DNA from: Aphelenchoides besseyi
Lineage: Eukaryota; Nematoda; Chromadorea; Rhabditida; Aphelenchoididae
Direction of reading: 5' to 3'
Length of the DNA stretch: 64,000 bases
Assembly: GCA_024699855.1 (NCBI GenBank)
Contig: JAMPIQ010000003.1
Coordinates: 620,001-684,000 of the forward strand
The notes beneath the pieces are model-generated. The model was not told the DNA's origin and did not search any database. It saw nothing but the letters and a program-made list of their open reading frames with translations. This document shows positions 44,413 to 55,921 of the stretch, piece by piece (the stretch's first letter is position 1; each line of letters begins with the position of its first letter). The translations under genes were made by a program, and so were the position numbers.

Positions 44413-46026
44413 TGTTGTTTTCTCTCGACGAGTGTGACGATTGAATCGAGAAATCAACTGCAATGGAAGCGGCTTTTACTTGGTCGAGTTAACGGGCGTG
44501 GATTTGATAATGGGCGAGTCGTTCAAACACGTTCGTCGTTGCTGGGATGGACGTCGAGATGATGTCCGTTGGGGCGGGAGAAACTGACGGGATTAAGCGA
44601 TCAGAGTGAACTGATTGTTTAGAGAACAACGTTTTTAGTGGGAAGGAAGTGAATCTCCGGAGACCAACACGAAGAGTATCGTGTCTTTTGGTCATCTGCA
44701 CTTACATACGTGAAAGAGAAAACAAGTGGACAAGCCACTTACCAAACGCACAAAAGTGGATACAACATCTTCGATTACCGCATTGACTATTCAAACACTC
44801 GCTTGACAAGTAACTCGGAATGTAAACGTTGATGCAAAAGCTTTTTCGTCGGAAACCTCCGCTGAACCGCAAAAGAACCTCCGGAATCTGTTGTTCGGGT
44901 GTTAATCTCGCGAAATCGGCAGTCGGAACGACCGGACGGAGATGTGAAATCCCGTTTCTTGCTATTTAGCGGCAAATTTGCGTTTTCTGTTCCATGCGGG
45001 AGTTTCTGTTGAACCCAACGAATCAACAGGTTACTTTCGATGGTCTTCTGCATTTAATTGTTTTCACTATTTACTCTACTATCAATCATAATCGACTTTT
45101 TTCACTTATTCGACTACTCTCGACTATTCAGTTGATAAAAAAACACGGTGTAAGGTCGGAAGATCGCCACCCACGAATCCTGATTTCATCCCCGGCTGTG
45201 AACCAAAAAACTGGTATTTGAACTTCTCTCTCTATTGTTCTTTCCCAATGGGATTCTCTTGCGCCGGCGGCACTTGAATGAGGAGTACGAAATCGATATG
45301 CGTACGTTCACTTAGTCGTCAATTACAAATTATTGCATGAATTATAATAATCTCGATGCTGATCAGTTTTTTGGTCGTCGAGAACGTTGCGCGCCGATCG
45401 AAATTTGATCGATGGCACGTTGAAGACGACGAAAACGAGTTGGTTGCAAAAGAACGAAAGTCGGTGGTACATTCGATTGGTCAGTCGAGCTACTCGCGAA
45501 GAAGGACAATCGAGAGAGAGAGTGATTCATTACACTGGTCATTCGGTGCAACAAGTTTCCAACATAATCGACATCAAGTATTCCCGTAAAAAACGAGTTT
45601 CCCCGTTCCACGCTTATCAACATCGACGATCGTTTCTTGGAAGCCACTCAACGGTCGGAAACGAACATTTAACCGAGTTTCTTCACAAGATGTCCACAAA
45701 GACGTTCAAGGAGATACTTTCTAATATTCTTGTCGCATCATTCCACGTACTTCTTCAAACAGACGTGTTTCAACTTTTATGACAAAGATCATGTAAATTT
45801 TGACTATTCAAGAGATTCGTTCACTACATACATCAGAACAAACGCATTCCATTCGATTGAGAGAAGGAAACGTGTTCTTTGGAATTCATTGATTCGATTA
45901 ACAGACCTCATGATTGCGCAATTATCATTGAGTTGAAAGTTTTATTAGAAGTTCGAGTTTAAAGCGTCGGAAAGACTGGTCATTTGGTGTAATTTGTTTA
46001 AGAACTTTGGTTGTCTACCTATCCAC
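44413..46026. other. Intergenic region between collagens B and C
   Basis: No gene was recognised. It contains the collagen B promoter side and the collagen C 3' flank. Short frames on both strands look like chance. Confidence 0.3.
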
Positions 46027-47589
46027 TTAATAGCCCGGAGCCGTACGAGGCATTGCGCAATGATCACATGAACCAAATGGTCCCGGCAGCCCGTCATAAC
46101 CACGATTTCCCGGAATCTAAATCGTGACTTGAATTTGACTTCCGTTCAATAAAAACCTACACCGTCCAGGCCTGGCAGTCCGATTTGTCCCTGGTCACCT
46201 ACGAGTGGCATCTTTGTTTGATTTACACAACTCAAACTCTTACCTGGAGGACCTTGGGGTCCTTGTGATCGTAAAACAAAAAAAATTAAATGAATTTGTT
46301 GCATAAACTCATCTTGTTTTCCGTCGACTCCTTTTTGCCCTGGCAATCCAACACTTCTAAACTCGATTTTTACTGTGCTTCAACGCCAAAAACAAACCCT
46401 GGTAGTCCCGGAGCGCCCTTAAATTGAATTTTTACTTTGTTAAACTTGTCCAACTGACCATTTCACCAACAATTCCTGGTACTTCGATCAATATTCCGGG
46501 CAATCCAGGCACTAAAACAATTCACGTGTATGATCACATCTATGCTCAGCTTACATCCCGGCCTTCCTGGTTCGCCCTAAAAGAATTATGATTGAGTAAA
46601 ATTATTGAATTATCTTACTGGAGCTCCAGCCAAACCCATTTCGCCAATCAAACCCGGTTGTCCTCGACTTCTAAATTGAGGTAGTTATTAGTGAGCGAAT
46701 TTTAGATCTTACCCTGATAAGCCCGGAGCACCAGAATTTCCGACTGTAATTACATTAGTTTTCATCTATTCAAAAACCAATTACCTGGTCCGGGCACTCC
46801 TTTAGGTCCCATTAAACCGGGCAATCTTAAAGAATTTCAAGCAATTAATCGATACTATCGTCAATCAAACCCAGCCGGTCCTAAAGATTCACTTTAAACA
46901 GAAAATAAATTCAAATGCAAACCTGGAGGGCATGTGAAACAATAATCATCGGCCGTAGGCAATCGACCATCTTCTCCGTGAGCTCCGTCTATGCTTAAAG
47001 TTGACTATAATTTCAGTTTGAAATCAATCACTTATCTGGCAATCCATCAAGACCATCGCGACCATTGATTCCCGGAGGTCCTAAAGAAGAACAAGTACAA
47101 AAACATTTGGAGCCCTTACCCGGCCTTCCTGCTTGCCCCATTCCGCATGAGCATTGAGGTTGAGGTGGCGATTTGTAGGTATTGACTCCACTATCATAGC
47201 CACCAACATTTGCCATGTAACCGCCACTACTAACTCCGTAATTATCGACACCACGGGCTCGGGCATTTTGAACGCTGGAAACACCGGATGAACGATGGAA
47301 AACCTCACGTTTCGATCGTTTTGTCGGAAGTGGCAAACCGAAACGCGAAAATTCGTCGAACAAACCACCGGTTCGATGTTGACAGAAATCGACTTCCAAC
47401 TGAAATTTCAATGTCACCAAAACAAAAACCTCATCGCACCTGCAAAGCCGATTGAACATGCTGTAGATACGTGTACAAAGACGGAACAGCGATTATGGCC
47501 GTTAGAGTTGCTATGGTCGAGATGCTAATGCTAAAGAACGCCAAACGTTTCATCGCTTCTGCTTCCTGTTGACGTTCCTTTTCGTCCAT
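46027..47589 (-). CDS. Cuticle collagen C
   Basis: Start ATG 47589 (MDEKERQQEAEAMKRLAF). The membrane helix FFSISISTIATLTAIIAVPS is followed, after a 41-bp intron, by FCQHRTGGLFDEF, a basic site TKRSKRE and a Gly/Tyr/Ser linker. The Cys motif CSCGMGQAGRPG opens a series of short Gly-X-Y exons. The last exon gives GSCDHCAMPRTAPGY-stop at 46027. It is the same architecture and strand as collagens A and B, so the three form a tandem cluster that probably arose by duplication. Exon borders inside the repeat are approximate. Confidence 0.85.
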
Positions 47590-48249
47590 TTCGACACTGA
47601 AAACAAACGAGATGATTCGTGAGTTCGATGCACGTCTGAAACAAAATGTGCGAACAGAAATGTTGACTCCACACTTTCAATTTCTTCGTAGCAATCGAAC
47701 GACTAAAAACACTCAACGCTCCAAGAGATAATTGACCACCTTGATTGACTCATTGCGGAAGTCGTCGATTGACGTCGTGAAGTGCGTTGTTGATTGCGCC
47801 ATTTTGAAGAGGAAATTTCTGCGTCGATCCATAAAATCGCCGATTGTGCATCGACTTTTACAGAAGGTCGACGGAAATACGCGAAGACGGTCACTCAATG
47901 ATCACGAAAAAACATCTGATGGTCCTTGCAACTCACGATTTTGAAGCTATTCGTGATCAAGACCATCCACTCGATGAAGCCTCTTGGTTTTGGTTTGCGG
48001 CCTCTCAATCGAAATCCGTTTCGTGATTCGCCGCGAATCGGAGTTTACGATCGTTTTTGTTTAAACGGAATCGACCGCCAACTGTGCAGCGGATTCACGT
48101 GTTTTATGAGCAAATTTTATTGTACGCCTGCAAACAATCGTATAAGCAATAAAAACAAAGGTAACTCTTCTTGACGAAAACCGGTAAGATGCTTAAAGTG
48201 GCTAGTGAAACAACGTTTATTTCGAATCCAACAACAAAACGATCGTGAA
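47590..48249. other. Spacer with a weak plus-strand frame
   Basis: A plus-strand frame near 47975-48174 reads MKPLGFGLRPLNRNP and ends Cys-rich (FCLNGIDRQLCSGF). No family or splice context was found. Confidence 0.25.
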
Positions 48250-48720
48250 TCAACGAACGATTTCAACGGCGGTACAGATCTCCGATTCGTCGACCAACAT
48301 CGAATCTTCACCTGCGTCTTCACGATTCACATCTTTAAGTTCAGCATCTTCGCGTTCCTGAAGAAACACAAACGAATGAACGAAGAGAACTCACGCGAGC
48401 GTAATCGAAGTGAACAAACTTGCGGCAATGAAACTGGCAAGACAAGTGAGACCAAGAAGACGATAACCGAGTTTAACTGCTTGGGTGTTTCTGAAACTTT
48501 CAGTCGACAGTTGATGTCGTTTGTTCAACTCACTCCTCTTCACGAGCACTGTCGATGCTGATGACAACAATTAGACGAACGAAAAAACGAAGCATTTCGA
48601 AGACCGTACTGATTGCATAAACAACCGAATGGAAACTGAAACAATTGGAAATGGCAGAAATTCCATTTAGAATCGAACCCTCACTTCACGTATAAAATGA
48701 CTTGTTTTACTGCGTTAAAG
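48250..48720 (-). CDS. Possible small membrane protein, incomplete model
   Basis: Three minus-strand pieces join in phase: FNAVKQVILYVN (near 48700), FHSVVYAISTVFEMLRFFVR plus LIVVISIDSAREEE (near 48560-48640), and NTQAVKLGYRLLGLTCLASF plus IAASLFTSITLA (near 48390-48490). A last exon reading EREDAELKDVNREDAGEDSM...VEIVR-stop (near 48250-48360) does not match phase at its donor. It would be a protein with two or three hydrophobic helices and an acidic tail. No start codon was found. Confidence 0.35.
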
Positions 48721-48784
48721 AGCTTAAATTACGATAAGAATTGAGTTGGAACTCCTTGTTTATTCGTAGACGTTCGAAATGAAT

Positions 48785-49139
48785 TTAGAATCGTGCTTCA
48801 ATAGCTGCCTTAACAGTGGTGTCAGCAAGATAGTTATTGAAAGTGATGGTCGTGTCATCAGTCGACCACTCAACACTGTAGTTTGCCAAGAACGGACATC
48901 CCAGAGAAAAAGACAACAGACTAGCCGGTTGTATAGGCGATGGTCAATGCACACAGATTGTTTCCAAGTTGCAAATCAACAATGTAGCTGGTTGCTGGAA
49001 CACGTAATTCTGCTCCGCCAGCAATGAGAACAAAGTCATGCAATAGATCTCTGTTAGAACAATGTGTTGTATAGACGCCAACTTCGTGGTTGAAATCTGG
49101 GCGTATAGACGAATAAAAGACTTGATAAGCTTCCCACAC
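48785..49139 (-). pseudogene. C-terminal fragment of an aspartic-protease-like gene
   Basis: The minus-strand frame reads VGVYTTHCSNRDLLHDFVLI, AGGAELRVPATSYIV, LGNNLCALTIAYT and then, in the next frame, LGCPFLANYSVEWSTDD...ITFNNYL and a stop at 48785. These match the last third of pepsin-like proteins, where the LGxxFLxNY segment closes the C-terminal lobe. No N-terminal lobe lies upstream; the next gene is a receptor. The frame change near 48930 and isolation mark it as a decayed fragment. Confidence 0.6.
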
Positions 49140-49278
49140 AAATTAGATCAGAAAAGATCTTAAAACTTCAATAACAAGGTTTTTATTTCAAAACGAATAC
49201 TTTTAATGACAAAAACTAAATATTACAGTCATTATCAAACAAACTTTTTTAACAACAATAATCGTTTAACAAACTGAT

Positions 49279-50317
49279 TTAACCTCTTTGTACAAGTGTT
49301 GTTGACCGTGGAGTCGGTGTGATTGCCTTTCCATTTATCACTCGTCCACCAATGATAACCAAGTACACTATGGTCGTAAAAAGTGCATCCAGTTGAAATA
49401 AACTTGCTACCAATGGACCTACAATACTCGTGAGCGTAACTTCGAAGACTTGTAAAACCAGAAAGGAAGCGAGATTAGGCAGGAAATTGAAAACGATTTG
49501 AGACATGACGTTGGTACCAGCAATGATGTTGCTCTAAAGTAACCATTTCAAAATGTTTGAGTAACAAACGGTTACCCTCGAAGCTGTGGATCGTTTTGTA
49601 TTGTTGACAACCACAATCTGTGTTTTAACTTCCATGTTTCGTTTCTTATTGTAACGATATAGTAAGAAAACAAAAACCGATGCAACAAGTGAGTTAAGAG
49701 ATCCGTAAAGCATACGAATAATGTTCAATGACCAAGATTTGTTAACCGTAACACAGGAGAAAGTTTGACAAGCTAAAGAGTTCTCATCTTAAATTCACTT
49801 CTTAACTTACTCGTCTTCTCCACATTCAGTTTTTCAAAGAGGACAAAGATTCCAAGAACAACAAAAAAGTCGAAAATAATAAAGAGAGCACTTAGACAGT
49901 GTATTATGTGCTTGAGATCTTCGTTCCACCACGATGCTCCAATCAAAATGAAACAATGATCCAACAGAAGAAAGCAGAGGCTAATCGAAACTGCTGTTGA
50001 TGCGGCAAAAAAAACTCCTCCAAACCAAAACACGACCGTTGGGTGCATACCTAAAACAACCACTTCTGTACTTCGTAGATGTCTATCAACTAACCTCCAC
50101 TGAACCACGAGTAAATTGAAATTAAAGTGTAGGGCAAATTACAGGTTGCGGTGAAGATCCACGTCAAAATGTTGATGCGAATTGAAGTCGAAATCAATTG
50201 TTCTCGATTTTTTAATTGGCGACAGAGCAGATAACTCAACGTGCTCAATGCAAAGACAGAAATACAAACACTGAGAACATACTGAGCCAACAGAAAGAAT
50301 TGATAGAGCGAAGGCAT
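49279..50317 (-). CDS. Seven-transmembrane receptor-like protein, paralogue 1
   Basis: Four minus-strand exons join in phase: 50095-50317, 49811-50050, 49576-49772 and 49279-49533. The protein starts MPSLYQFFLLAQYVLSVCIS and has about seven hydrophobic helices, with a loop YRYNKKRNMEVKTQIVV and a conserved SNIIAGTNVMSQIVFNFLPN segment. It ends VIIGGRVINGKAITP and a Thr-rich tail. Sequence and intron positions match the gene at 55922-56965, so the two are duplicates. It is probably a chemoreceptor of a nematode serpentine family, subfamily not determined. Confidence 0.75.
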
Positions 50318-51159
50318 AGAACTACTGGGATAACTTGATTTGATTAATGTTTCACTTGAAATAACAAGTCGATTTTTTATACGAACTACGATGGCGAGAC
50401 TAATGTGTGAATAAATGTCTGTATTTCGCGAATATTTATTCTTATGAAAGCATATAAACGTCAGCTTAAGATTTTATTCGACATATACTCAAATTTGTAT
50501 TATACGATATATAGGCAGAAACAACTTATGCTTTTAAAACTATGAACAAAGACTTCGACTTCCTTCTCACTGACGTGGGAACTAAACGAAATGATCATTA
50601 ATCCCAGCTAATTATACTTAAATCCTGTCAAAATCTCTAAAAAGAGTTATACAAAAAAAAACAAACTTTGACACCAAAGAACCTTCTGAGAACAAAATTA
50701 TACTTCGATTTTTTTTCCAATGCTATTTTTGTTTAACCGAAACGATTGAACTCACAATCATTCGAACTTGTGAAATCAGTGCTTCAGACTCAATAAAACC
50801 TTTTGCCTAGTAATTGTATGATTACGATGGTACATGTGATCACTTATTTGGAAGCCCAAAAGTAGTGAATTGATCAAAGAAAGCGCAACACCCACTTGGA
50901 ACTTTAAAGGTCACTCTTAAATGATGTGCACATTGTGAGCCGGTGACTTGTAATTTCAGTACTTGGCTCGTTCAAAAGACTGATTCATGGGCATTAACAA
51001 GATGAATTCAAGAACTCGTCTCAAATGTCTTTGTTTTCGAATCAATTTTTATTGTTGATTAGATTATCTGTTCCATTGATTGCATGCAGTTTGTTTATTA
51101 TCAGCATTGTGTTTAACAGAATCACGTGGACTGTGAAGTGACCGCTTAAGGCAAAGTTG
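50318..51159. other. Intergenic AT-rich region
   Basis: No gene was recognised. Confidence 0.3.
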
Positions 51160-52393
51160 AAATTTTTACGTTTCCAGTTGTGACGAATTCTTCGATACCA
51201 CAGTTGTTAACACCACGAACAAATTTAATCAGACCTTTGTCTCCTTAATCAGAGTTCCATTGGTTGACAAGGAGCCAGTAGTCAACTCCGTTTTCCGTTC
51301 CCCAACCGATAGCTCGAACGCGTGACCACCGATCTGTAAACAACGATGATCCTTAAACGTAAGCTTCAGCTTACCAGTTCATTTTTACTATCATCACTGT
51401 GTTGATAGACACCCGATTGATAGTATAAGAAGTCCTCTGAAATTCAATCATTCTGTGTTTAGACAAAGTACTCTACAAACCATACACGTCAAAATTAACG
51501 ACTATAGAACCATATTCCTGGATAAAGTGTTGAAGTGTTGATACTTTAGCTTCGGTGCTAAAAATGCTCTCGGTATAAATTCGGTCTTTATTGTAAGAAC
51601 GATCTTTATAACTTTTTTGGCAAGTTTCGTGCATTTGGGCGTGTCGACAACATCTCCGCACTTCTGATAAGTGGTTTTGTTGTTATGATGTTCGCACCTG
51701 TAAGCCGAGTTGTCATTGCTGACTGAAAACTTACGGTGCATATGGATAAGGTTTGCAATATGAGTCATCTGAGTAATCAGATCCAGTTACGACTCCCATC
51801 TGGTAAGAGAATCAGATTAGTAAATTTTGTTTTTAATCTTTTCAACCTTGTATAGGTAATTAAATGCTTCACTTATGGCGCCGCCTTGGCATCCATTTCC
51901 ACAGCTTGAGCAACAGCTCGTGAGGTCGATTGCCGAAACTGTAGTTTTGTTCTTTCCATCGGTTTTGATATAAATCTGATCGGATACCGAAGCGGCCGTA
52001 CTCACCTGAATTAAAAGAAACTGAACGTAATGGCAATCGAAAACTCACTGCCCAGCTTGCGCAAGCGCTCTGATCGTAAATGTGTCCAATGATATCCGTA
52101 CACTTTGGCCAATTTTTACGCGAATTAAAACTTGGCACGTCATTAAACGTGGAGTTCTTGAATAATTCCGGCAGATTTCCAGAACGTGGTTTTTTGATTG
52201 CACCCAAATGTCCACGAATTTGTTCGATCGTCTTGCCGGCAAATCGTGGGGGCAATGCCGCTTTCCATTGATCTTGTTTGTTGATACGATCAACGAGCTC
52301 TTGACCTTTCACTTCATCTGACGAGTTGGGAGCCGGAACAGCCAACGATAACTGCACTCCGATTACAAATAGGAACAAAGACGCTAATTGCAT
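51160..52393 (-). pseudogene. Cathepsin B-like cysteine protease, broken and lacking the active-site Cys
   Basis: Start ATG 52393 with signal peptide (MQLASLFLFVIGVQLSLA). A C1 propeptide (LVDRINKQDQWKAALPPRFA) is followed by the mature start LPELFKNSTFNDVPSF. Around the expected active site the sequence is DQSACASWAVS, one residue shorter than the family DQxxCGSCWA, so the nucleophile Cys is absent. The occluding-loop region is present (CCSSCGNGCQGG, CKPYPYAPCEHH, GDVVDTPKCTKL). Near 51280 the frame changes between GGHA and [15 protein letters not shown], and a stop replaces the Trp after WNSD near 51240. Signal, intron placement and Cys pattern indicate a former secreted gut-type protease. 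Confidence 0.8.
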
Positions 52394-52873
52394 CTCTAGA
52401 AGAAAACGGTTTAGACAACTTGAAGACTAAAAGTAGTTGATGAAAACAGTTCATTGGCACAATGCTTTTATGCGAAATCAAATCGACTTATTATCTTCTC
52501 TCCATTCGTTTCCATTCAATAACGTCCTTTTGAGTTCCAATTGTAAGGAGATTAGAAACAGAAACCGCGGGTGTTATGTTTAAAAGAACAAACTTGTGAT
52601 TATCAGTTTTTTGTCGAGCTCAACATCACGTTATCAGTTCATCAGTTTGACCGACCAGTTCTGCTTGTTTATGATCAGTCAATTGTTTGCACGATGAACA
52701 AAGATGTAGAATCTTCTCAATCTTTAACGTCGTCATGTGTTGCACGAAAAGGTTTGTCTATGGATTTTCTGTTTGAACTGTTTACTAGATACTTTTATTC
52801 TTAGGAGACATGAAACAAATGAACAAAGTTGCAGAAAAACAATAACACGAGACTTTACACGGGGATTTGATCA
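52394..52873. other. Spacer
   Basis: No gene was recognised between the cathepsin B-like pseudogene and the acidic-tailed gene. Confidence 0.3.
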
Positions 52874-54422
52874 TTAGTTCTTGTTTTCCGTTGATTCTTG
52901 ATGTTCCAATTCGTCGGCATCATTTCCATCATCCCCGTCGAACTCATCTTCATATCCGCTGTACATCTCATCGTCATCAAAATCGTCGTCGAAGTTCGAC
53001 AGTTTTTGAAAATACGGCCACAAAAATAACTTCAAGTTCTTGCCGGTGCAAATCAAAACCGCCGATTGACATCGACAACCGAAACGATCGTAGGTCGGTG
53101 TTGCTTGAAAGTCCGGATCTTCGCTGAGTTTGAGACGAGTTGTCAGTTCGCATTTGAGATCAGTGAAAACTGGCATACGCATAAGATCACGAATCCAATC
53201 CTCTTCACTTTGATCATTCACGAGAAACACTTCACCAGTGAACGCGAAGACCAACTGCGCTTGACATCCTTCTTTGCGTACTTTCTTTACGTAATTAAAA
53301 GTCTCGTCAAGACGATCAATCAGCTTATAGATTGCGGGTCCTATTTCGTCCTGAAATCAACGTAAAATTGAGTTCAACTAATTTCCTACATCGTAGTCGT
53401 TCACCGCATCCTGATGTCCGTAGTAGAAAAACTTCTTCAGATTCGGCACATGCTTGAAACACTTGATTGGCAAAAACGGCGGATCTTCCTCCTGACATTG
53501 ATTAGCCATATTCTCGAGATAAATTTCTTCAATCGCCGGTTGAACGATCTTCGTTTTGCTGCAAAGAACGTTCAATTTAGGGTACAACTCGTTTATTTAC
53601 CTCAAAGTTACCATAGGCACTGGCCATTCAAAATCATCCCATTCGTAGATATCATCTTCGAGACTCATCACCAAATGAATTTGACGAAATTTGTGTCGCA
53701 AAACCGCCGCAAAATCGAACTGAAAGTGAAAACTTTTGGTTGAAAATTCTCTTGGGCTTACTGGAGCTTCGAAGCTGTCGAATTTCCACTGATACTTCTC
53801 CACCGTCATTTTCTTCAACACATTTTTTCGCACCAAGTATTCGGGTTTGCAGCCCAAAACCTTCAACTTTCCATCCGAATTTAACTTCTTGGCAAACTTT
53901 AACGAGTATTTTGCATCTTGACTTTCGCTAAAAATCACAAGCTCCGAAATGTCTGTAAATCAGTTCATGTTTAGATGGTAGTTTTTGTTTATGACTCACC
54001 AGAAAGATATGGAAGAATCGCTGGGTCGATATTCTTCGGTGGTGCGTCCGTTTCGTCCATAATGAATAGCATCTTCGGATGTGGATTGGTCAATTTGAAG
54101 ACAGCGAGAGCCGATTGCTCTTTCAACATTGCCACCTGGAACATGTGAAAGATCCACGAATTTGAACGATCGCTGTCAATCGGTTCCAAACGAAGGTCGA
54201 GCATCGAGTTGCGCAAAAATTCATGAGCAGCCAAACAAAAGGTCCTGGAAACGTTCTGAAAGTGAAAGCGTATGAATGATCATAAAGATCTTCGATTACC
54301 AGCAAACGAATCGCAAGTTTACGACTTGGTAACCCAATCACTTCGGAGTCATGGCAAACGAAGTGGTGGAAAAACGCAGCAGCAGCTTGTGGTAGCAATT
54401 TCGGACGTTGAATTGAGGTCAT
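52874..54422 (-). CDS. Protein of unknown function with acidic C-terminus
   Basis: Start ATG 54422 (MTSIQRPKLLPQAAAAFF). In-phase minus-strand exons read LAAHEFLRNSMLDLRLEPID, FQVAMLKEQSALAVFKL, DAKYSLKFAKKLNSDGKLK, LRHKFRQIHLVMSLEDDIY and FKHVPNLKKFFYYGHQD, then EEDWIRDLMRMPVFTDLKCE, and a tail rich in Asp/Glu (DDDFDDDEMYSGYEDEFDG) ending STENKN at 52874. The length is about 430 residues. The segment order (AxEFLR, then repeated strand-helix units) suggests an F-box/FBA-like protein as for the gene at 31987-33450, but no family could be fixed. Confidence 0.6.
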
Positions 54423-55068
54423 AACGCCGAATAAAAGATAAAGAAATGACTATAATCAAAGATCCTTTTCCAATGAAATTACAAAACACAAACAAATTAA
54501 ATCGAACGCGTAAAGTCGTCGTTATTGCAAAAGCAACTGACTTAACAGCAATCGATTTGGTTTCTGATTGTCACGAATTTAACTGTTTGTTTTGACTGCT
54601 GAGTGTTTAAAAACCGACCGATCGATTGCTAACGCTTTTGCGTGCCTAGATGTTCTTACACTCGTAACTGCGATCGACCACTGACTAATGAAAGCGCTCG
54701 TAGATCCCAACAAGTTTTAATAAGCAGTTCAACACAAAAGACAGAACTTGGAACTAAATGAGATCGCACTTAAGCCAAGAATAAAACTCGCAAGTAAAGC
54801 GTATGAATTGGTTATTCGAGATTACGAATTCAGAACTTATCGTTTGTTATTAACAAGAAATGAAGTTGGAAGCACATTCTGTCTATTTGTACATTCACGT
54901 TGACGAAGTTGATCATCGATCTGCTCGAGCATCAATTTGCATCAGAATCATCAATTGAAATTTGTATTTTATGTTGCGTTTCTGTCGAGAAGATTCAAAC
55001 TCGTCAGTCGACTTGCCACTCGCCGTTGAGTTTGCTTGCTCTCTGCTCACTACTGACTTCTCTCATTA
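54423..55068. other. Intergenic region
   Basis: No gene was recognised. Confidence 0.3.
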
Positions 55069-55442
55069 TGACCACGGAACTGAATTTCTCGATCCTTTTC
55101 TTCGTACTGACTTCTGATACTTTTGCTGGACCTTGTTTCACGATCGAAACTGACGGGAACTTTCCGTGAGTTAGTGGATCGTTTGTTTTTACTTCTCTTT
55201 CAGGGTCCTAGATCCGACTTGCTCTGGATCTTGGTGGTCAAAGAGAACGAACTGTTGGTTGTCGACTTCAAGGTCTCCGGTCAAAGTTGTTTTCGAAGAC
55301 ACTCTCGACCTCTACGGTTTCCAGACTTCTGTTCACATCCACAGCATCTCAGGTTAAGAATCGTTCTCCTTCAATTTCTCATTGACTTTCTTTGTGATAC
55401 CAGACTGAAATAAACTGTTTGAAGGAACATGTTTCCATTTGA
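55069..55442 (+). CDS. Small secreted protein candidate
   Basis: ATG 55069 opens a signal-peptide-like start (MTTELNFSILFFVLTSDTFA). Three short introns (GTGAGT...TTTCAG, GTCTCC...TTCCAG, GTTAAG...ACCAG) join in phase and give VLDPTCSGSWWSKRTNCW, then RLLFTSTASQ and a short end EHVSI. The mature peptide has several Cys. No family was recognised, and the model rests on splice sites only. Confidence 0.4.
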
Positions 55443-55601
55443 AAACCCTCAAAAAAGCGAGGAATCAATTGGTGTCGCTATCTAGTCGGAAATAGCACAC
55501 GAGAACTCAAGATTACATGTTGGATTGACAACCGAACCTGACGATATGCTAATCAGTTGATTTTACAAAGCCATCAACTTCATCACTTTTTATTGCTAGA
55601 A

Positions 55602-55854
55602 ATGGTTGGTTGTTATTTGCTATTGATACTACTCGTGATTCTGTTCGTCGATGTGTCCGTTGCACAAAACGAACACTACTCCTATTCCAATAAGCATTGT
55701 GAGTTTAATTCTGAACTTATTTCGTTCATCTATTGCAGGTATACTCTGTGAACATGGTTCGGGATTCTACATCAGCTACTTCGATGTTGCTCTGTTCTGG
55801 ATCTGCATCTACGTTTGCTCGTCCGTATCGATTTCTTTTTGTTCTTGTATGTGA
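55602..55854 (+). CDS. Small secreted or single-pass protein candidate
   Basis: Exon 1 (55602-55698) starts with a signal peptide (MVGCYLLLILLVILFVDVSVA). A 40-bp intron (55699-55738) precedes exon 2, CILCEHGSGFYISYFDVALF followed by a hydrophobic Cys-rich end (WICIYVCSSVSISFCSCM). Total about 70 residues. The second hydrophobic stretch may be a membrane helix. Family unknown. Confidence 0.45.
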
Positions 55855-55921
55855 AATGTTGTTACCAAATGATTGAGAATAAATTGGTAAATGGATTCAG
55901 AAATCACAGTTTATCTGATGA

